DNA from: JBKCUI01 sp052161625 | GTDB lineage: Bacteria > Planctomycetota > Planctomycetia > Pirellulales > Pirellulaceae | NCBI GenBank assembly: GCA_052161625.1 | Contig: CP197412.1 | DNA: 64,000 bases | Direction: 5' to 3' (one strand) | The notes under the pieces: model-generated | Told to the model about the DNA's origin: nothing | The model's input: only the letters and a program-made list of their open reading frames with translations | The model's database searches: none | Position numbers and translations under genes: made by a program | In this document: piece by piece, positions 17,914 to 26,412 of the stretch | Layout of the letters: each line of letters opens with the position of its first letter | Numbering within the stretch: position 1 is the first letter of the stretch

Positions 17914-18729
17914 ATGGAATTTTCTTTATCGAATGCCTTGGTTGTCGCCAAGGATGCAGCGGTTCGAGCCGGGCGTATTTTGGACGATATGTTGCTTACC
18001 GCATCGGTGCGTGAAAAAGGTCCGAAGGATTTGGTCACCGACGCCGACATCGCAGCCCAAAAGGAAATCGAATCGGTCCTGCTGACCGCATTCCCCGATC
18101 ACGTCTTCATCGGGGAGGAGAGCGGGTTAGAACTCGGAGCCCATGGACTTTCGGACGAAGCAACCTCCGGTGGAGAAACCCCGTGGACTTGGGTGGTGGA
18201 TCCGTTGGATGGGACCGCCAATTATGTCCATCGCTTGCCGAATTTCGCGGTGTCGATCGCTTTGGTTCGAGGGGATGTGGTCTGGTTAGGTGTTGTTTAC
18301 GACCCGATCTCCCGCGAGCTTTTCAGCGCCGTCCGAGGGGAGGGTGCCCACCTCCATGGCGTCCCCATCCACACCTCCGGGTGCCGCAGAATGGAAGACG
18401 CGATGGTCGCGGTCAGCTTTCCGCCGCAGGTTCACCGAGACTCCCCCGAAGTCGAGCAGTTTCTGAATGTTCTGGAGCAAAGCCAGAGCATCCGACGACT
18501 TGGGTCTGCGGCATTGAACCTTTGCTATGTCGCCGCAGGGAGGCTCGACGCTTACTGGGCCAATCGTCTCAAACCTTGGGATGTTGCAGCCGGGGCCTTG
18601 ATCGTCGAGGAAGCCGGGGCCGTCCTTTCGGACCTTTGCGGCGAAAAGACAACGATCTGGCGAGGGGAATATCTGGCCGTGGCTTCTATTGAGCTTCAAC
18701 AGTTGATGATTCAAGCCTTGGGAACGTAG
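17914..18729 (+). CDS. Inositol monophosphatase family phosphatase
   Basis: Mg2+-dependent, lithium-sensitive type phosphatase of 271 residues. Family motif 1 is GEESG (67-71), metal ligand region WVVDPLDGTANY (93-104) and motif 2 near the C-terminus LKPWDVAAGALIVEEAG. All metal ligands (Glu68, Asp97, Asp100, Asp of PWDVAAG) are present. Family members act on inositol phosphate, histidinol phosphate or 3'-phosphoadenosine 5'-phosphate, and sequence inspection does not decide between them. There is no his or cys gene nearby. A short hairpin-like GCCGATTTTTCGGC at about 18771-18784 and an 8-bp inverted repeat at 18853-18879 lie in the gap to the next gene. Confidence 0.9.
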   Translation: MEFSLSNALVVAKDAAVRAGRILDDMLLTASVREKGPKDLVTDADIAAQKEIESVLLTAFPDHVFIGEESGLELGAHGLSDEATSGGETPWTWVVDPLDGTANYVHRLPNFAVSIALVRGDVVWLGVVYDPISRELFSAVRGEGAHLHGVPIHTSGCRRMEDAMVAVSFPPQVHRDSPEVEQFLNVLEQSQSIRRLGSAALNLCYVAAGRLDAYWANRLKPWDVAAGALIVEEAGAVLSDLCGEKTTIWRGEYLAVASIELQQLMIQALGT

Positions 18730-18852
18730 GCAGCCGGCGCATTCGCTCCACGTGCTAGCAAAGGATTCAGCCGATTTTTCGGCAGGGTTTACCTAAACCG
18801 ATTCAACTTCACGGACCGGCAGTTCCGATACTAGCAGCATAACCCAATTTTC

Positions 18853-18879
18853 TGCGTTCGTTCGGAAACCCCGAACGCA
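18853..18879. promoter_or_regulatory. Inverted repeat upstream of the second barrel gene
   Basis: TGCGTTCG and CGAACGCA form an 8-bp stem with an 11-nt loop 37 bp before the barrel ATG. An inner alternative pairing (TTCGG with CCGAA) is possible. It could be an operator or a leader hairpin. No promoter elements can be assigned with confidence. Confidence 0.3.
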
Positions 18880-18915
18880 TCGTGCTAAGCCTATGGGAAC
18901 GGTGGAAGCGTCATT

Positions 18916-20016
18916 ATGTCCGTGTTACAACGTACGATACGAATGTTTGTGATGGCAGCGATGGCTGTCGCGGGTCCAGTTGCCTTCTCACAGAATGGAT
19001 ACCATCCCTCTGCTGTGCCGATGAACTTTGACCCGGATTGGCAGTTCTTTGCTCCTGTGCAACTCCAGGATATGGAGGACCTGTCCGCCCGGCAGCGAGC
19101 GAATAAAGGGTTCTACGCAACCTACGATCGCGTCCATACCGGAGTCACCCGATCGGCAACCGAAGCTGCGTCCAATGAAATGGACTTCACCTGGGGAAAT
19201 CGTTTCGATTTCGGCTGGATGAAGGAAGACGATAAGGGCTGGATGTTCTCCATCATGAACATCTCGGGTCCGAACGCCTACAACATCTATGAACAGAACC
19301 GCGTGAACGCGTTCATCGATGAAACCGATGCTGACTTTGAAGATCGAATCTACGAAATCGCCGACAGCGTCAACGTCGGCAACTACGCGAGCTTCGAAGC
19401 CAACAAAGTATGGCGGCTCGAACCCTACCGCTACGGAGGGATCCTCGAACCGATGATCGGGATCCGCTACGCACATTTCCGGGACAGCGCTCGAAACGAC
19501 ACGTACGACGTGGACTTCCCCATTCTGCCAAACGAATTCGGTACCGATCTCGCCGCGGAAACGCTCCTTCGAGAGTACGTGACGACGAACAACCATATGG
19601 TTCTCGGTCAAATCGGGTTCCGATACACCAAGCAGGTTCGTCGCTGGACGTTCTCGAACGACGCCAAAGTCTTCGCGGGGCACGTGTTCCAGAGCCAGGG
19701 AACGATCAACGAGTCGATCACGTCGTACTTCACCACCGATATTGCTGCGGGGGATGATCCCGTCCAACAGAACGACCGTACCGGCACCACCTACTCGGGT
19801 CGCAGCAACCAAGAATCGACTCTTGGATTCGACCTCCGCGTCGAAGGTGCCTACAAAGCGACCAAGTACTTGGACGTGCGAGCCGGTTTCCAGATGCTTT
19901 ACTACGGACGAGGCATTTGGCGGGGTGCCACAGTCACCGAGGGTGGAAATCAAGATCTAAACGACCAACACTTGATCATGCCAGGCTTCACGTTCGGCGT
20001 CGCCCTCAACAGATAA
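18916..20016 (+). CDS. Putative outer-membrane beta-barrel protein
   Basis: Exported 366-residue protein. The N-terminal signal peptide (MSVLQRTIRMFVMAAMAVAGPVAFSQ) is followed by a short linker and then alternating strands rich in Tyr, Phe, Arg and Asp typical of a barrel. EPMIGIRYAHF and LDVRAGFQMLYYGRGIW look like membrane strands, and the chain ends in a hydrophobic strand (FTFGVALNR). It resembles planctomycete BBP-type porin families, but I cannot say which. It lacks the cysteine-rich segment of the barrel at 11.2 kb. A strong double hairpin follows the stop. Confidence 0.68.
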   Translation: MSVLQRTIRMFVMAAMAVAGPVAFSQNGYHPSAVPMNFDPDWQFFAPVQLQDMEDLSARQRANKGFYATYDRVHTGVTRSATEAASNEMDFTWGNRFDFGWMKEDDKGWMFSIMNISGPNAYNIYEQNRVNAFIDETDADFEDRIYEIADSVNVGNYASFEANKVWRLEPYRYGGILEPMIGIRYAHFRDSARNDTYDVDFPILPNEFGTDLAAETLLREYVTTNNHMVLGQIGFRYTKQVRRWTFSNDAKVFAGHVFQSQGTINESITSYFTTDIAAGDDPVQQNDRTGTTYSGRSNQESTLGFDLRVEGAYKATKYLDVRAGFQMLYYGRGIWRGATVTEGGNQDLNDQHLIMPGFTFGVALNR

Positions 20017-20034
20017 GTTCCACCATCGGTTCTC

Positions 20035-20057
20035 GTGGCTGCGGTTCTCGCAGCCAC
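20035..20057 (+). terminator. First hairpin of a tandem terminator region
   Basis: GTGGCTGC and GCAGCCAC pair as an 8-bp stem with a 7-nt loop, 18 bp after the barrel stop. It has no T-tract of its own and precedes the stronger hairpin 30 bp further on. Confidence 0.5.
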
Positions 20058-20086
20058 AACCGCGATTACAATCTAAAGCCATCCTC

Positions 20087-20126
20087 AGCGAAGGCAACTC
20101 GGTCTCGAGTTGCCTTCGCTCGTTTT
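20087..20126 (+). terminator. Strong rho-independent terminator
   Basis: A perfect 14-bp stem (AGCGAAGGCAACTC and its complement) with a 6-nt loop is followed by CGTTTT. It ends the barrel transcript. The open frame of the next gene nominally begins inside this hairpin (20110), which argues that translation starts at the later ATG (20152). Confidence 0.88.
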
Positions 20127-20151
20127 ATGGACTCTTCAGCAAGCCAACACC

Positions 20152-22140
20152 ATGAACGCTACCTACTCGCTGGATCAATGGTTGAACACACCGAACATCT
20201 CGGAAACCGCCACGCTTGGCGAGGGGCCTCAAGGGGCGCTACCCCTGACGGCGGAAATGCTCACCGATTGGTCCAGCGGTGATTTATTCGGCTGGACCCA
20301 GAACGCTGGCATGGGTTGGGATCCCCAAAAAATGCTCGGACCGCAGTTCCTCCTGCTGAGTACGCAAGGGGGTATCCGTGGCGAGGATGGTAAGCCGATC
20401 GCCTTGGGATACCATACGGGTCACTGGGAAGTGGGCCTGCTCATGCGTGCGGCCGCGGAGTGGCTGAGCAACCACGGAGGGGTTCCCTTTGCAGGCTTTG
20501 TGAGCGATCCATGCGATGGTCGCTCGCAGGGAACCGTCGGCATGTTCGACTCTCTCCCCTATCGCAACGATGCGGCCATCGTCTTTCGCCGCTTGATACG
20601 CTCCCTTCCGACACGCAAAGGGGTCCTTGGAGTCGCGACCTGCGATAAAGGTCTTCCCGCGATGATGCTCGCCCTCGCAGGCACGTCCCATCTTCCAAGC
20701 GTCGTCGTTCCGGGGGGCGTGACTCTCCCGGCCCGCGAAGCGGAAGATCTTGGCAAAGTCCAAACGATCGGAGCGAGATTCTCCCACGGCGTCATGACGC
20801 TAGAAGATGCCGCAATCGCCGGTTGCCGGGCGTGCGGATCCCCTGGGGGCGGTTGTCAATTCTTGGGTACCGCAGCAACGAGCCAAGTGATTGCGGAGGC
20901 CCTTGGGATGACGATCCCCCATGCGGCTCTCGCTCCGAGCGGTCAACCTATCTGGCTCGATATTGCTCGCAACTCCGCTTCGGCCCTGTGGGATCAAGTC
21001 GCGAAAAAGACTTCGCTCCGAGATATCCTCACCGAAGACTCCTTTTGGAATGCAATTGCCGTGCATGCTGCGTGCGGCGGTTCCACCAATCTACTGCTCC
21101 ATGTCCCCGCGATCGCCTTTGCTGCGGGATTGGAACGCCCGAGCCTGGCTATGTGGACGGAAGCCAACAAGCGGGTGAAGCGGTTCGTGGATGTATTGCC
21201 GAACGGTCCCAAGTACCATCCGACGGTCAGGTTGTTCATGGCGGGTGGCGTTCCCGAGATCATGTGGCACCTCCGCGAACTCGGAATCGCGCGATGCGAT
21301 GCGAGGACGGTTACCGGACACACTTGGCACGAGATTTTGGACGCATGGGGAAAATCGGATCGACGGCGAGCTGCCCGCGAGGCGCTCCAGGCCCGCGATG
21401 GGGTCGATCCAGATGAAGTCATCATTCCTCCGTCGCGCGCGCTGCAAATGGGCCTTACGAGCACTATCTGCTTCCCCACCGGTAATATTTGCCCTGAGGG
21501 CTCGGTCATCAAATCGACGGCCATCGATCCCACCGTCATCGATGCCGATGGTGTCTATCGCAAAACGGGACCCGCTCGCGTCTTTACTAGCGAAAAGGAA
21601 GCCGTCGCCGCCGCCAAAGGAAAACACCCTCAACCGCTTCAAAAAGGGGATATCGCCGTTTTGATCGGATGTGGCCCCATGGGTACCGGGATGGAAGAAA
21701 CTTACCAGCTAACCAGTGCCTTGAAACACCTAGAGTATGGCAAGCATGTCGCCGTGATCACCGACGCCCGATTCTCGGGGGTGAGCACCGGTGCATGCAT
21801 TGGTCATGCAGGACCGGAGGCCCTCGCGGGTGGTCCGATCGGCAAGCTCCGCGATGGGGATACCATCGAAATCGTCATCGATCGCGAATCCCTTCACGCA
21901 ACGATTCATTTCATCGGTTGCGATGGCCAATCGTTTGATCCTGCACGCGGGTCGGAAATCCTGGCTTCCCGACCCATCCACCCTGGGCTGGCTCCGGACC
22001 CTCGATTACCCGACGATAGCCGGCTTTGGGCAGCGCTCCAAAAGGTAAGCGGTGGTACTTGGGGAGGCTGTGTCTACGATGTCGAACGAATCATCCAAAC
22101 ACTGGAAGCGGGTGAGAAAGCCCTATCCTCCACGCCATGA
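20152..22140 (+). CDS. YjhG/YagF-family sugar-acid dehydratase (IlvD/Edd superfamily)
   Basis: Fe-S dehydratase of about 662 residues, the length of the YjhG/YagF subgroup, whose E. coli members are D-xylonate dehydratases giving 2-keto-3-deoxy acids. Family cysteines are visible in VSDPCDGRSQG, GVATCDKGLPAMM and CRACGSPGGGCQFLGTAAT, with GCGPMGTGMEET and TDARFSGVSTGACIGH towards the C-terminus. I prefer the ATG at 20152 because the upstream frame lies in a terminator. The stop overlaps the start of the next gene by four bases. No kdgA or xylose gene is adjacent, so the exact sugar acid is open. Confidence 0.88.
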   Translation: MNATYSLDQWLNTPNISETATLGEGPQGALPLTAEMLTDWSSGDLFGWTQNAGMGWDPQKMLGPQFLLLSTQGGIRGEDGKPIALGYHTGHWEVGLLMRAAAEWLSNHGGVPFAGFVSDPCDGRSQGTVGMFDSLPYRNDAAIVFRRLIRSLPTRKGVLGVATCDKGLPAMMLALAGTSHLPSVVVPGGVTLPAREAEDLGKVQTIGARFSHGVMTLEDAAIAGCRACGSPGGGCQFLGTAATSQVIAEALGMTIPHAALAPSGQPIWLDIARNSASALWDQVAKKTSLRDILTEDSFWNAIAVHAACGGSTNLLLHVPAIAFAAGLERPSLAMWTEANKRVKRFVDVLPNGPKYHPTVRLFMAGGVPEIMWHLRELGIARCDARTVTGHTWHEILDAWGKSDRRRAAREALQARDGVDPDEVIIPPSRALQMGLTSTICFPTGNICPEGSVIKSTAIDPTVIDADGVYRKTGPARVFTSEKEAVAAAKGKHPQPLQKGDIAVLIGCGPMGTGMEETYQLTSALKHLEYGKHVAVITDARFSGVSTGACIGHAGPEALAGGPIGKLRDGDTIEIVIDRESLHATIHFIGCDGQSFDPARGSEILASRPIHPGLAPDPRLPDDSRLWAALQKVSGGTWGGCVYDVERIIQTLEAGEKALSSTP

Positions 22141-22754
22141 TTCTGCTCTTGGACAATTACGATAGCTTCGTCTACAACCTGGATCGCTATCTGCAGCGCC
22201 TCGGTCATCCAACACTTGTCGTTCGAAGCGATGCGATCAGCGTTGATGCGATCGCCAAACTTTCTCCGAGCGCCATGGTAGTCTCACCGGGGCCCAAGAC
22301 CCCTAACGATGCGGGGTGCTCTTTGGAGGCGATCCGTCGCCTAGGACCCACGATTCCCATCCTGGGAGTCTGTTTGGGGCATCAGGCGATCGGTCAAGCA
22401 TTCGGGGGGACGGTCGTTCGAGCGCTCTGCCCTGTTCATGGCAAAGCGTCGCGCATCCATCATGCCCCCTCCCAGTTGTTCGACGGCATTCCCACTCCGT
22501 ACGAAGTCGCTCGCTACCACTCGCTGATCGTCGAGCGACATTCCCTACCATCCACTCTGAGGATCACCGCTTGGAGCGACGAAGACGAAATCATGGCCCT
22601 GGAACACTGCGACTATCCTATCTATGGCGTACAGTTCCATCCTGAGTCGATCCTCACCCGCTTTGGCTACCGACTCTTGGCAAACTTCCTCCATCTTGCC
22701 GGTCTATCAAGCCGCGAGAACCTCGATGACGACTTCGGCGCACAGGAACGCTAA
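22137..22754 (+). CDS. Class I glutamine amidotransferase, anthranilate/aminodeoxychorismate synthase component II
   Basis: 205-residue glutaminase subunit (TrpG/PabA family) that supplies ammonia to chorismate aminating enzymes for tryptophan or folate. The nucleophile Cys is in GVCLGHQAIGQAFGG and the catalytic His/Glu in YGVQFHPESI. The N-terminal LLLDNYDSFVYNLDRYL is diagnostic. No trpE or pabB lies adjacent, so TrpG versus PabA is unresolved and one protein may serve both. Its ATG overlaps the dehydratase stop (ATGA), so the two are co-translated. It meets sdaA convergently with a gap of only 13 bp. Confidence 0.92.
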   Translation: MILLLDNYDSFVYNLDRYLQRLGHPTLVVRSDAISVDAIAKLSPSAMVVSPGPKTPNDAGCSLEAIRRLGPTIPILGVCLGHQAIGQAFGGTVVRALCPVHGKASRIHHAPSQLFDGIPTPYEVARYHSLIVERHSLPSTLRITAWSDEDEIMALEHCDYPIYGVQFHPESILTRFGYRLLANFLHLAGLSSRENLDDDFGAQER

Positions 22755-22767
22755 TTCATCCGTCGTT

Positions 22768-24273
22768 CTAGCAGTCCACCACGTTCACTGCGAGACCACC
22801 CAGAGAGGTCTCTTTGTATTTGAGCTGCATATCGACTCCGGTTTGTCGCATGGTTTCGATAACTCGATCGAGCGATACAAAATGCTTTCCATCCCCATAG
22901 AGAACGGCGAGCCGCGCGGCGTTGATCGCTTTGGCCGCTCCCATTGTATTCCGTTCGATGCATGGAATCTGGACCAAGCCGCCGATCGGGTCGCACGTGA
23001 GGCCGAGATTATGCTCCATACCGATCTCCGCAGCATTCTCAATCTGCTCAATGGTCCCGCCCATCACCGCAGCCAATCCAGCTGCCGCCATGCTACAGGC
23101 CACTCCGACCTCTCCCTGACATCCCATTTCGGCCGCCGAAAGGGAAGCGTTTCGTTTGTAAAGAAGCCCGACAGCCCCTGCCGTCTTGAAGAATTTGTGC
23201 ATCCCCTCGATGGACGAGTTGGGGTAAAAGTACAAATAGTATGCCAACACAGCTGGGATGACCCCAGCCGCACCGTTGGTCGGTGCAGTAACGACTTTGC
23301 CACCCGCAGCGTTTTCTTCGTTGACCGCCAAAGCAAACAAACTGACCCAATCCAATTGCTGCAATGGGTCGGTCAATAGCGAATCTCGCTCGGGATGATT
23401 CTCCAGCTCGCTGGGACAACCGAGATTCTCGTTGAATCGATGGGTCAACTGCTGAAAGATGCGCGGCGCCCGTCGCGAGATACCCAATGGCCCAGGGAGC
23501 AATCCAGCTGTTTGACACCCTCGATCGATACAGCGTCGCATCACCTGCCAGATCGCTCCCAACTCCGTGACGATCGCTTCCTCGCTTCGGTGCACCAGTT
23601 CGTTCGCGTCGACAATCTCATCGATCGTCTTGCCTGCCGTTCGGCACATTGCCATCAACTCCTTCGCGGAACGAAAGGGAAACGGCGCATCGGTTTGTTT
23701 CGAGTCTTCGGATGCGGTCTCGGCCACTTGAGTGGCTCGAAGGCGACTCAACTCTTCGCGACTATAGACAAAACCTCCTCCTGTTGAGAAGTATTCATCG
23801 GAGAAAAGGACTTCTCCGTTTCCGCGATTAGCCTCGAGATCGTCGGCCGACTCGTTACTCGTAACGAGCTTGATTCGGAACCCGTTGGGATGTTCCGGTA
23901 GGAAATCGTTGCGCCTCCAGAGGAGATCTCTCGATTCCAGGAACGGGAGCATTCGTTTCCCTCCCAACTGCAACGTTTGGGTCGCGCGGATGTCAGAAAC
24001 CCTCTTCGCAATCCCCTCCGGCTCGCTGGTCGCCGGGAGATGGCCGGAGAGACCAGCCAGGATTGCAATGTCGGTTGCGTGTCCGATGCCAGTTAAAGCC
24101 AGCGAGCCAAAAAGTTCCACCTCCACTCGAAGGGATGCGTCCGCCACGGGCGGATGGGAACCGAGAAACTCCAAGGCTTGATTTGCAAATCGGCATGCAC
24201 CCACCATTGGACCGACGGTGTGCGAACTGGAAGGGCCGATTCCGATTTTGAACAGTTCAAAGATGCTTACCAC
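22768..24273 (-). CDS. sdaA: L-serine ammonia-lyase, iron-sulfur type
   Basis: Deaminates L-serine to pyruvate with a [4Fe-4S] cluster. It is the single-chain form (501 residues) with the beta domain first (FKIGIGPSSSHTVGPMVGA) and the catalytic domain second. Likely cluster cysteines are in VACSMAAAGL, LTCDPIGG and QIPCIERN. The very last residue is Cys (VNVVDC), the position that in the Legionella enzyme folds into the active site as a tail-in-mouth ligand. It starts with GTG and overlaps the preceding small gene by 7 bp. It is somewhat longer than E. coli SdaA (about 454), mainly in the middle. Confidence 0.95.
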   Translation of the reverse strand: MVSIFELFKIGIGPSSSHTVGPMVGACRFANQALEFLGSHPPVADASLRVEVELFGSLALTGIGHATDIAILAGLSGHLPATSEPEGIAKRVSDIRATQTLQLGGKRMLPFLESRDLLWRRNDFLPEHPNGFRIKLVTSNESADDLEANRGNGEVLFSDEYFSTGGGFVYSREELSRLRATQVAETASEDSKQTDAPFPFRSAKELMAMCRTAGKTIDEIVDANELVHRSEEAIVTELGAIWQVMRRCIDRGCQTAGLLPGPLGISRRAPRIFQQLTHRFNENLGCPSELENHPERDSLLTDPLQQLDWVSLFALAVNEENAAGGKVVTAPTNGAAGVIPAVLAYYLYFYPNSSIEGMHKFFKTAGAVGLLYKRNASLSAAEMGCQGEVGVACSMAAAGLAAVMGGTIEQIENAAEIGMEHNLGLTCDPIGGLVQIPCIERNTMGAAKAINAARLAVLYGDGKHFVSLDRVIETMRQTGVDMQLKYKETSLGGLAVNVVDC

Positions 24274-24521
24274 GATGCCGATTCATCCATGTCTTGAACT
24301 CGCTTCTCCAGCGCGCGAACCAGCTCCGCGGCTTCCAGCAACTGTGCGTGCATTCTCGACAGGATTTCCTCGGTCCCTCCCAAACTCTCTTCCATAAACT
24401 TGGCCGCGGTTTGATCGGACCAGGACTCCGAAACCAAAGCCTTGGCTTCACGCCAACGGCCCAGAGTGCTCTGCAGTTGCGAGATCGATCCGTTCAAGTC
24501 ATGTCGGCATCGCGTGGACAT
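24267..24521 (-). CDS. Small coiled-coil protein of unknown function
   Basis: 84-residue, highly charged protein predicted to be almost wholly alpha-helical (heptad-like pattern in TEEILSRMHAQLLEAAELVRALEKRVQDM). I cannot name a family. It is supported as a gene by context: its ATG comes 3 bp after the alkaline phosphatase stop and its TAA overlaps the sdaA GTG by 7 bp, so it fits snugly in an operon. No signal peptide is visible, so it is presumably cytoplasmic. Confidence 0.65.
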   Translation of the reverse strand: MSTRCRHDLNGSISQLQSTLGRWREAKALVSESWSDQTAAKFMEESLGGTEEILSRMHAQLLEAAELVRALEKRVQDMDESASW

Positions 24522-24524
24522 TGG

Positions 24525-26276
24525 CTATGGCTTCTCAAGGAGGACGCTGGGGTCGGTCAAGTGGAAATAGTGTCCATGGTCTGCGGTGATGACGACAAGC
24601 GAGTCCTTCCAAAGGTCTTTGGATTCGATCCATTGAAAGATCTTTCCAATCGCCTCTTCCCCTTGCAGGACCGAACCGATGGAGCTGTCGATGTTGTTGG
24701 CGTGATTCGCCCAATCGACATCTCCCGATTCCACCATCAACCAAAAACCTTCAGGATCCTTTTCCAGTACGGAAATTGCGGCCTCGGTCATCTGAGCAAG
24801 GGATGGGTTTTCCTCAATGTCCTCTGGCTTGTAGAGCTCGCGTGTTTGTTTCGCATCGAGGGCCGTGGTGTAGTCTCCGTTGGCGGTTCGGAATGGGAGA
24901 TGCCCATTCTTTGCACCGAAGAACCCGAGAAACCGATGCCCACCCTCACGAGCCTTGGCCGCTCCTTCGAACAACACCTCCGCACCCTTCCTTCCGGGTG
25001 TTCGCTGGGAGACGACATACGCGCCGCCATGGGCGATATCGACCCGCTCCCGATCCGATTCCGCCAAATAGCGATTCCCTGGAACAAAGTTCGCACCTTG
25101 GCCAGCTCCATTGGCCGCCGTTTCGCCGTACCCGCAGCCGATCACAACGTCGAGTCCAGGATGGGGATTCTCTTTCCGCGATACGCTAGGCAATCCAAGC
25201 AAATCCCGGCTAAGGTCCTGATAATCGTCTCGGCTGACATTCGCTGCGTAAGCAGCCGCGGGTGTGGCATGGCAGATGGGAACACTGCTGACGGCACCTA
25301 CCGCAAATCCCTTGGTGCGCTGAGCCCAGCGGGCGATGGTTTCGACCTCTTTCATCTCGCCGTCGAGATTCACGGCCCCATTGACGGCCTTCACCCCGGC
25401 GGTGAGAGAGGTCGCGGAAGAAGACGAGTCCGTGTAGGCATGCGGAGTGATCTTCGATCGGCCGATGGGATAGTCGATATCGGTTTCTGGAACCCACGGA
25501 GCGGTTCCTCCTAATCTCGAATCATACCCCCCGAACTTGGTGAGCGGTTTGAGATTGAGCTGCGCATCGACATCCGTTTCAACCTCATCCGCATAAGGAG
25601 CCGTGACGACATAACCATAACTACTCGGTGCACCGGTGTAATCCTGAAAGAGGAGTCCGCTTCCTTTTCCTTCGGTGTAGATCTTTCCACTTTTGTAGAT
25701 CGCCGCCGCTTGAGTCGATTGCCAGTCCATCCCGTCAAACACGACGAGGAAGACGTATTTCTTTCCAAGCTCCTCCATACTCTTGCGTTGCAGTCGGTAG
25801 ATGTCGGTCTGATCCGCGTAGGACGCTTCAGCATTGAGAGTGTTGGGGGGCAGGCGGCCATACAACTCCTTGATCTTTTCTTCGTTCCGATAAAGGCTTC
25901 CCTCGTTCATGTAGGAATCAAAGGAACCGCCGTAGACATAAACCGGGATCAATCGATTCGAGTGGCTCGTCCAAGCGGTATAGCTTTTCGGACGGTTTCC
26001 CCAATGGCCCCAGGACGCTGTCTTGGTGCTCATAGCGGTCTCCTGCAATTGTCCGATGCGATCCAATTCTCCTGCAGGAGGAACAATCTCTGGCTCCTCC
26101 TTGGTCGTATCTGAGTCTTTCGCTTCGCTTGCTTGGGTGGACTCCACTTTGGGGGAGACCGCTTTGGGCGGATTCTGGGGGCGCTCTTGAGCCCATGCGT
26201 GAGACGGATCGACGCTGGATGAGGCGGCGAAAAGGGCTAGAGAGCCCAAAGGTAGGATTCGGAGGTGCGCTTTCAT
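24525..26276 (-). CDS. Secreted alkaline phosphatase (PhoA superfamily)
   Basis: Exported phosphomonoesterase of 583 residues. The frame opens at 26375, but the ATG at 26276 starts the signal peptide (MKAHLRILPLGSLALFAASS). Metal and active-site elements are visible: VVFDGMDW, the nucleophile region YTDSSSSATSLTAGVK (catalytic Ser within DSSSSAT), the metal-binding VESGDVDWANHANN and VITADHGHYFH. A Pro/Ser/Glu-rich linker follows the signal peptide. It heads an operon with the small helical gene and sdaA. A divergent esterase-like gene lies 136 bp away, so the gap should hold two promoters. Phosphate regulation is plausible, but I cannot see a Pho box with confidence. Confidence 0.9.
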   Translation of the reverse strand: MKAHLRILPLGSLALFAASSSVDPSHAWAQERPQNPPKAVSPKVESTQASEAKDSDTTKEEPEIVPPAGELDRIGQLQETAMSTKTASWGHWGNRPKSYTAWTSHSNRLIPVYVYGGSFDSYMNEGSLYRNEEKIKELYGRLPPNTLNAEASYADQTDIYRLQRKSMEELGKKYVFLVVFDGMDWQSTQAAAIYKSGKIYTEGKGSGLLFQDYTGAPSSYGYVVTAPYADEVETDVDAQLNLKPLTKFGGYDSRLGGTAPWVPETDIDYPIGRSKITPHAYTDSSSSATSLTAGVKAVNGAVNLDGEMKEVETIARWAQRTKGFAVGAVSSVPICHATPAAAYAANVSRDDYQDLSRDLLGLPSVSRKENPHPGLDVVIGCGYGETAANGAGQGANFVPGNRYLAESDRERVDIAHGGAYVVSQRTPGRKGAEVLFEGAAKAREGGHRFLGFFGAKNGHLPFRTANGDYTTALDAKQTRELYKPEDIEENPSLAQMTEAAISVLEKDPEGFWLMVESGDVDWANHANNIDSSIGSVLQGEEAIGKIFQWIESKDLWKDSLVVITADHGHYFHLTDPSVLLEKP

Positions 26277-26412
26277 GACTTGCGATCGATAGGTAGGAGT
26301 CGGTTGGAAAGCTGTATAATCGTCGCTCGTACCTTGGTTGCCAATCCTCCTGGCGAGAAATATCCATGAAGCCACTGAGGAATTCCCTCTCCCAATTCAG
26401 GACATTTGAACG

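Noticed and set aside
18988..19953. A 321-codon open frame antisense to the second barrel gene
   Set aside because: Same reason: a shadow of a barrel gene with Asp- and Arg-rich codons; no family or start signal.
22624..23379. A 251-codon open frame on the plus strand overlapping sdaA
   Set aside because: It overlaps the amidotransferase end and the L-serine dehydratase on the other strand; both of those are certain families.
24294..25514. A 406-codon open frame on the plus strand opposite the phosphatase gene
   Set aside because: The minus-strand frame encodes a recognisable alkaline phosphatase over the same bases; the plus-strand protein has no domain.
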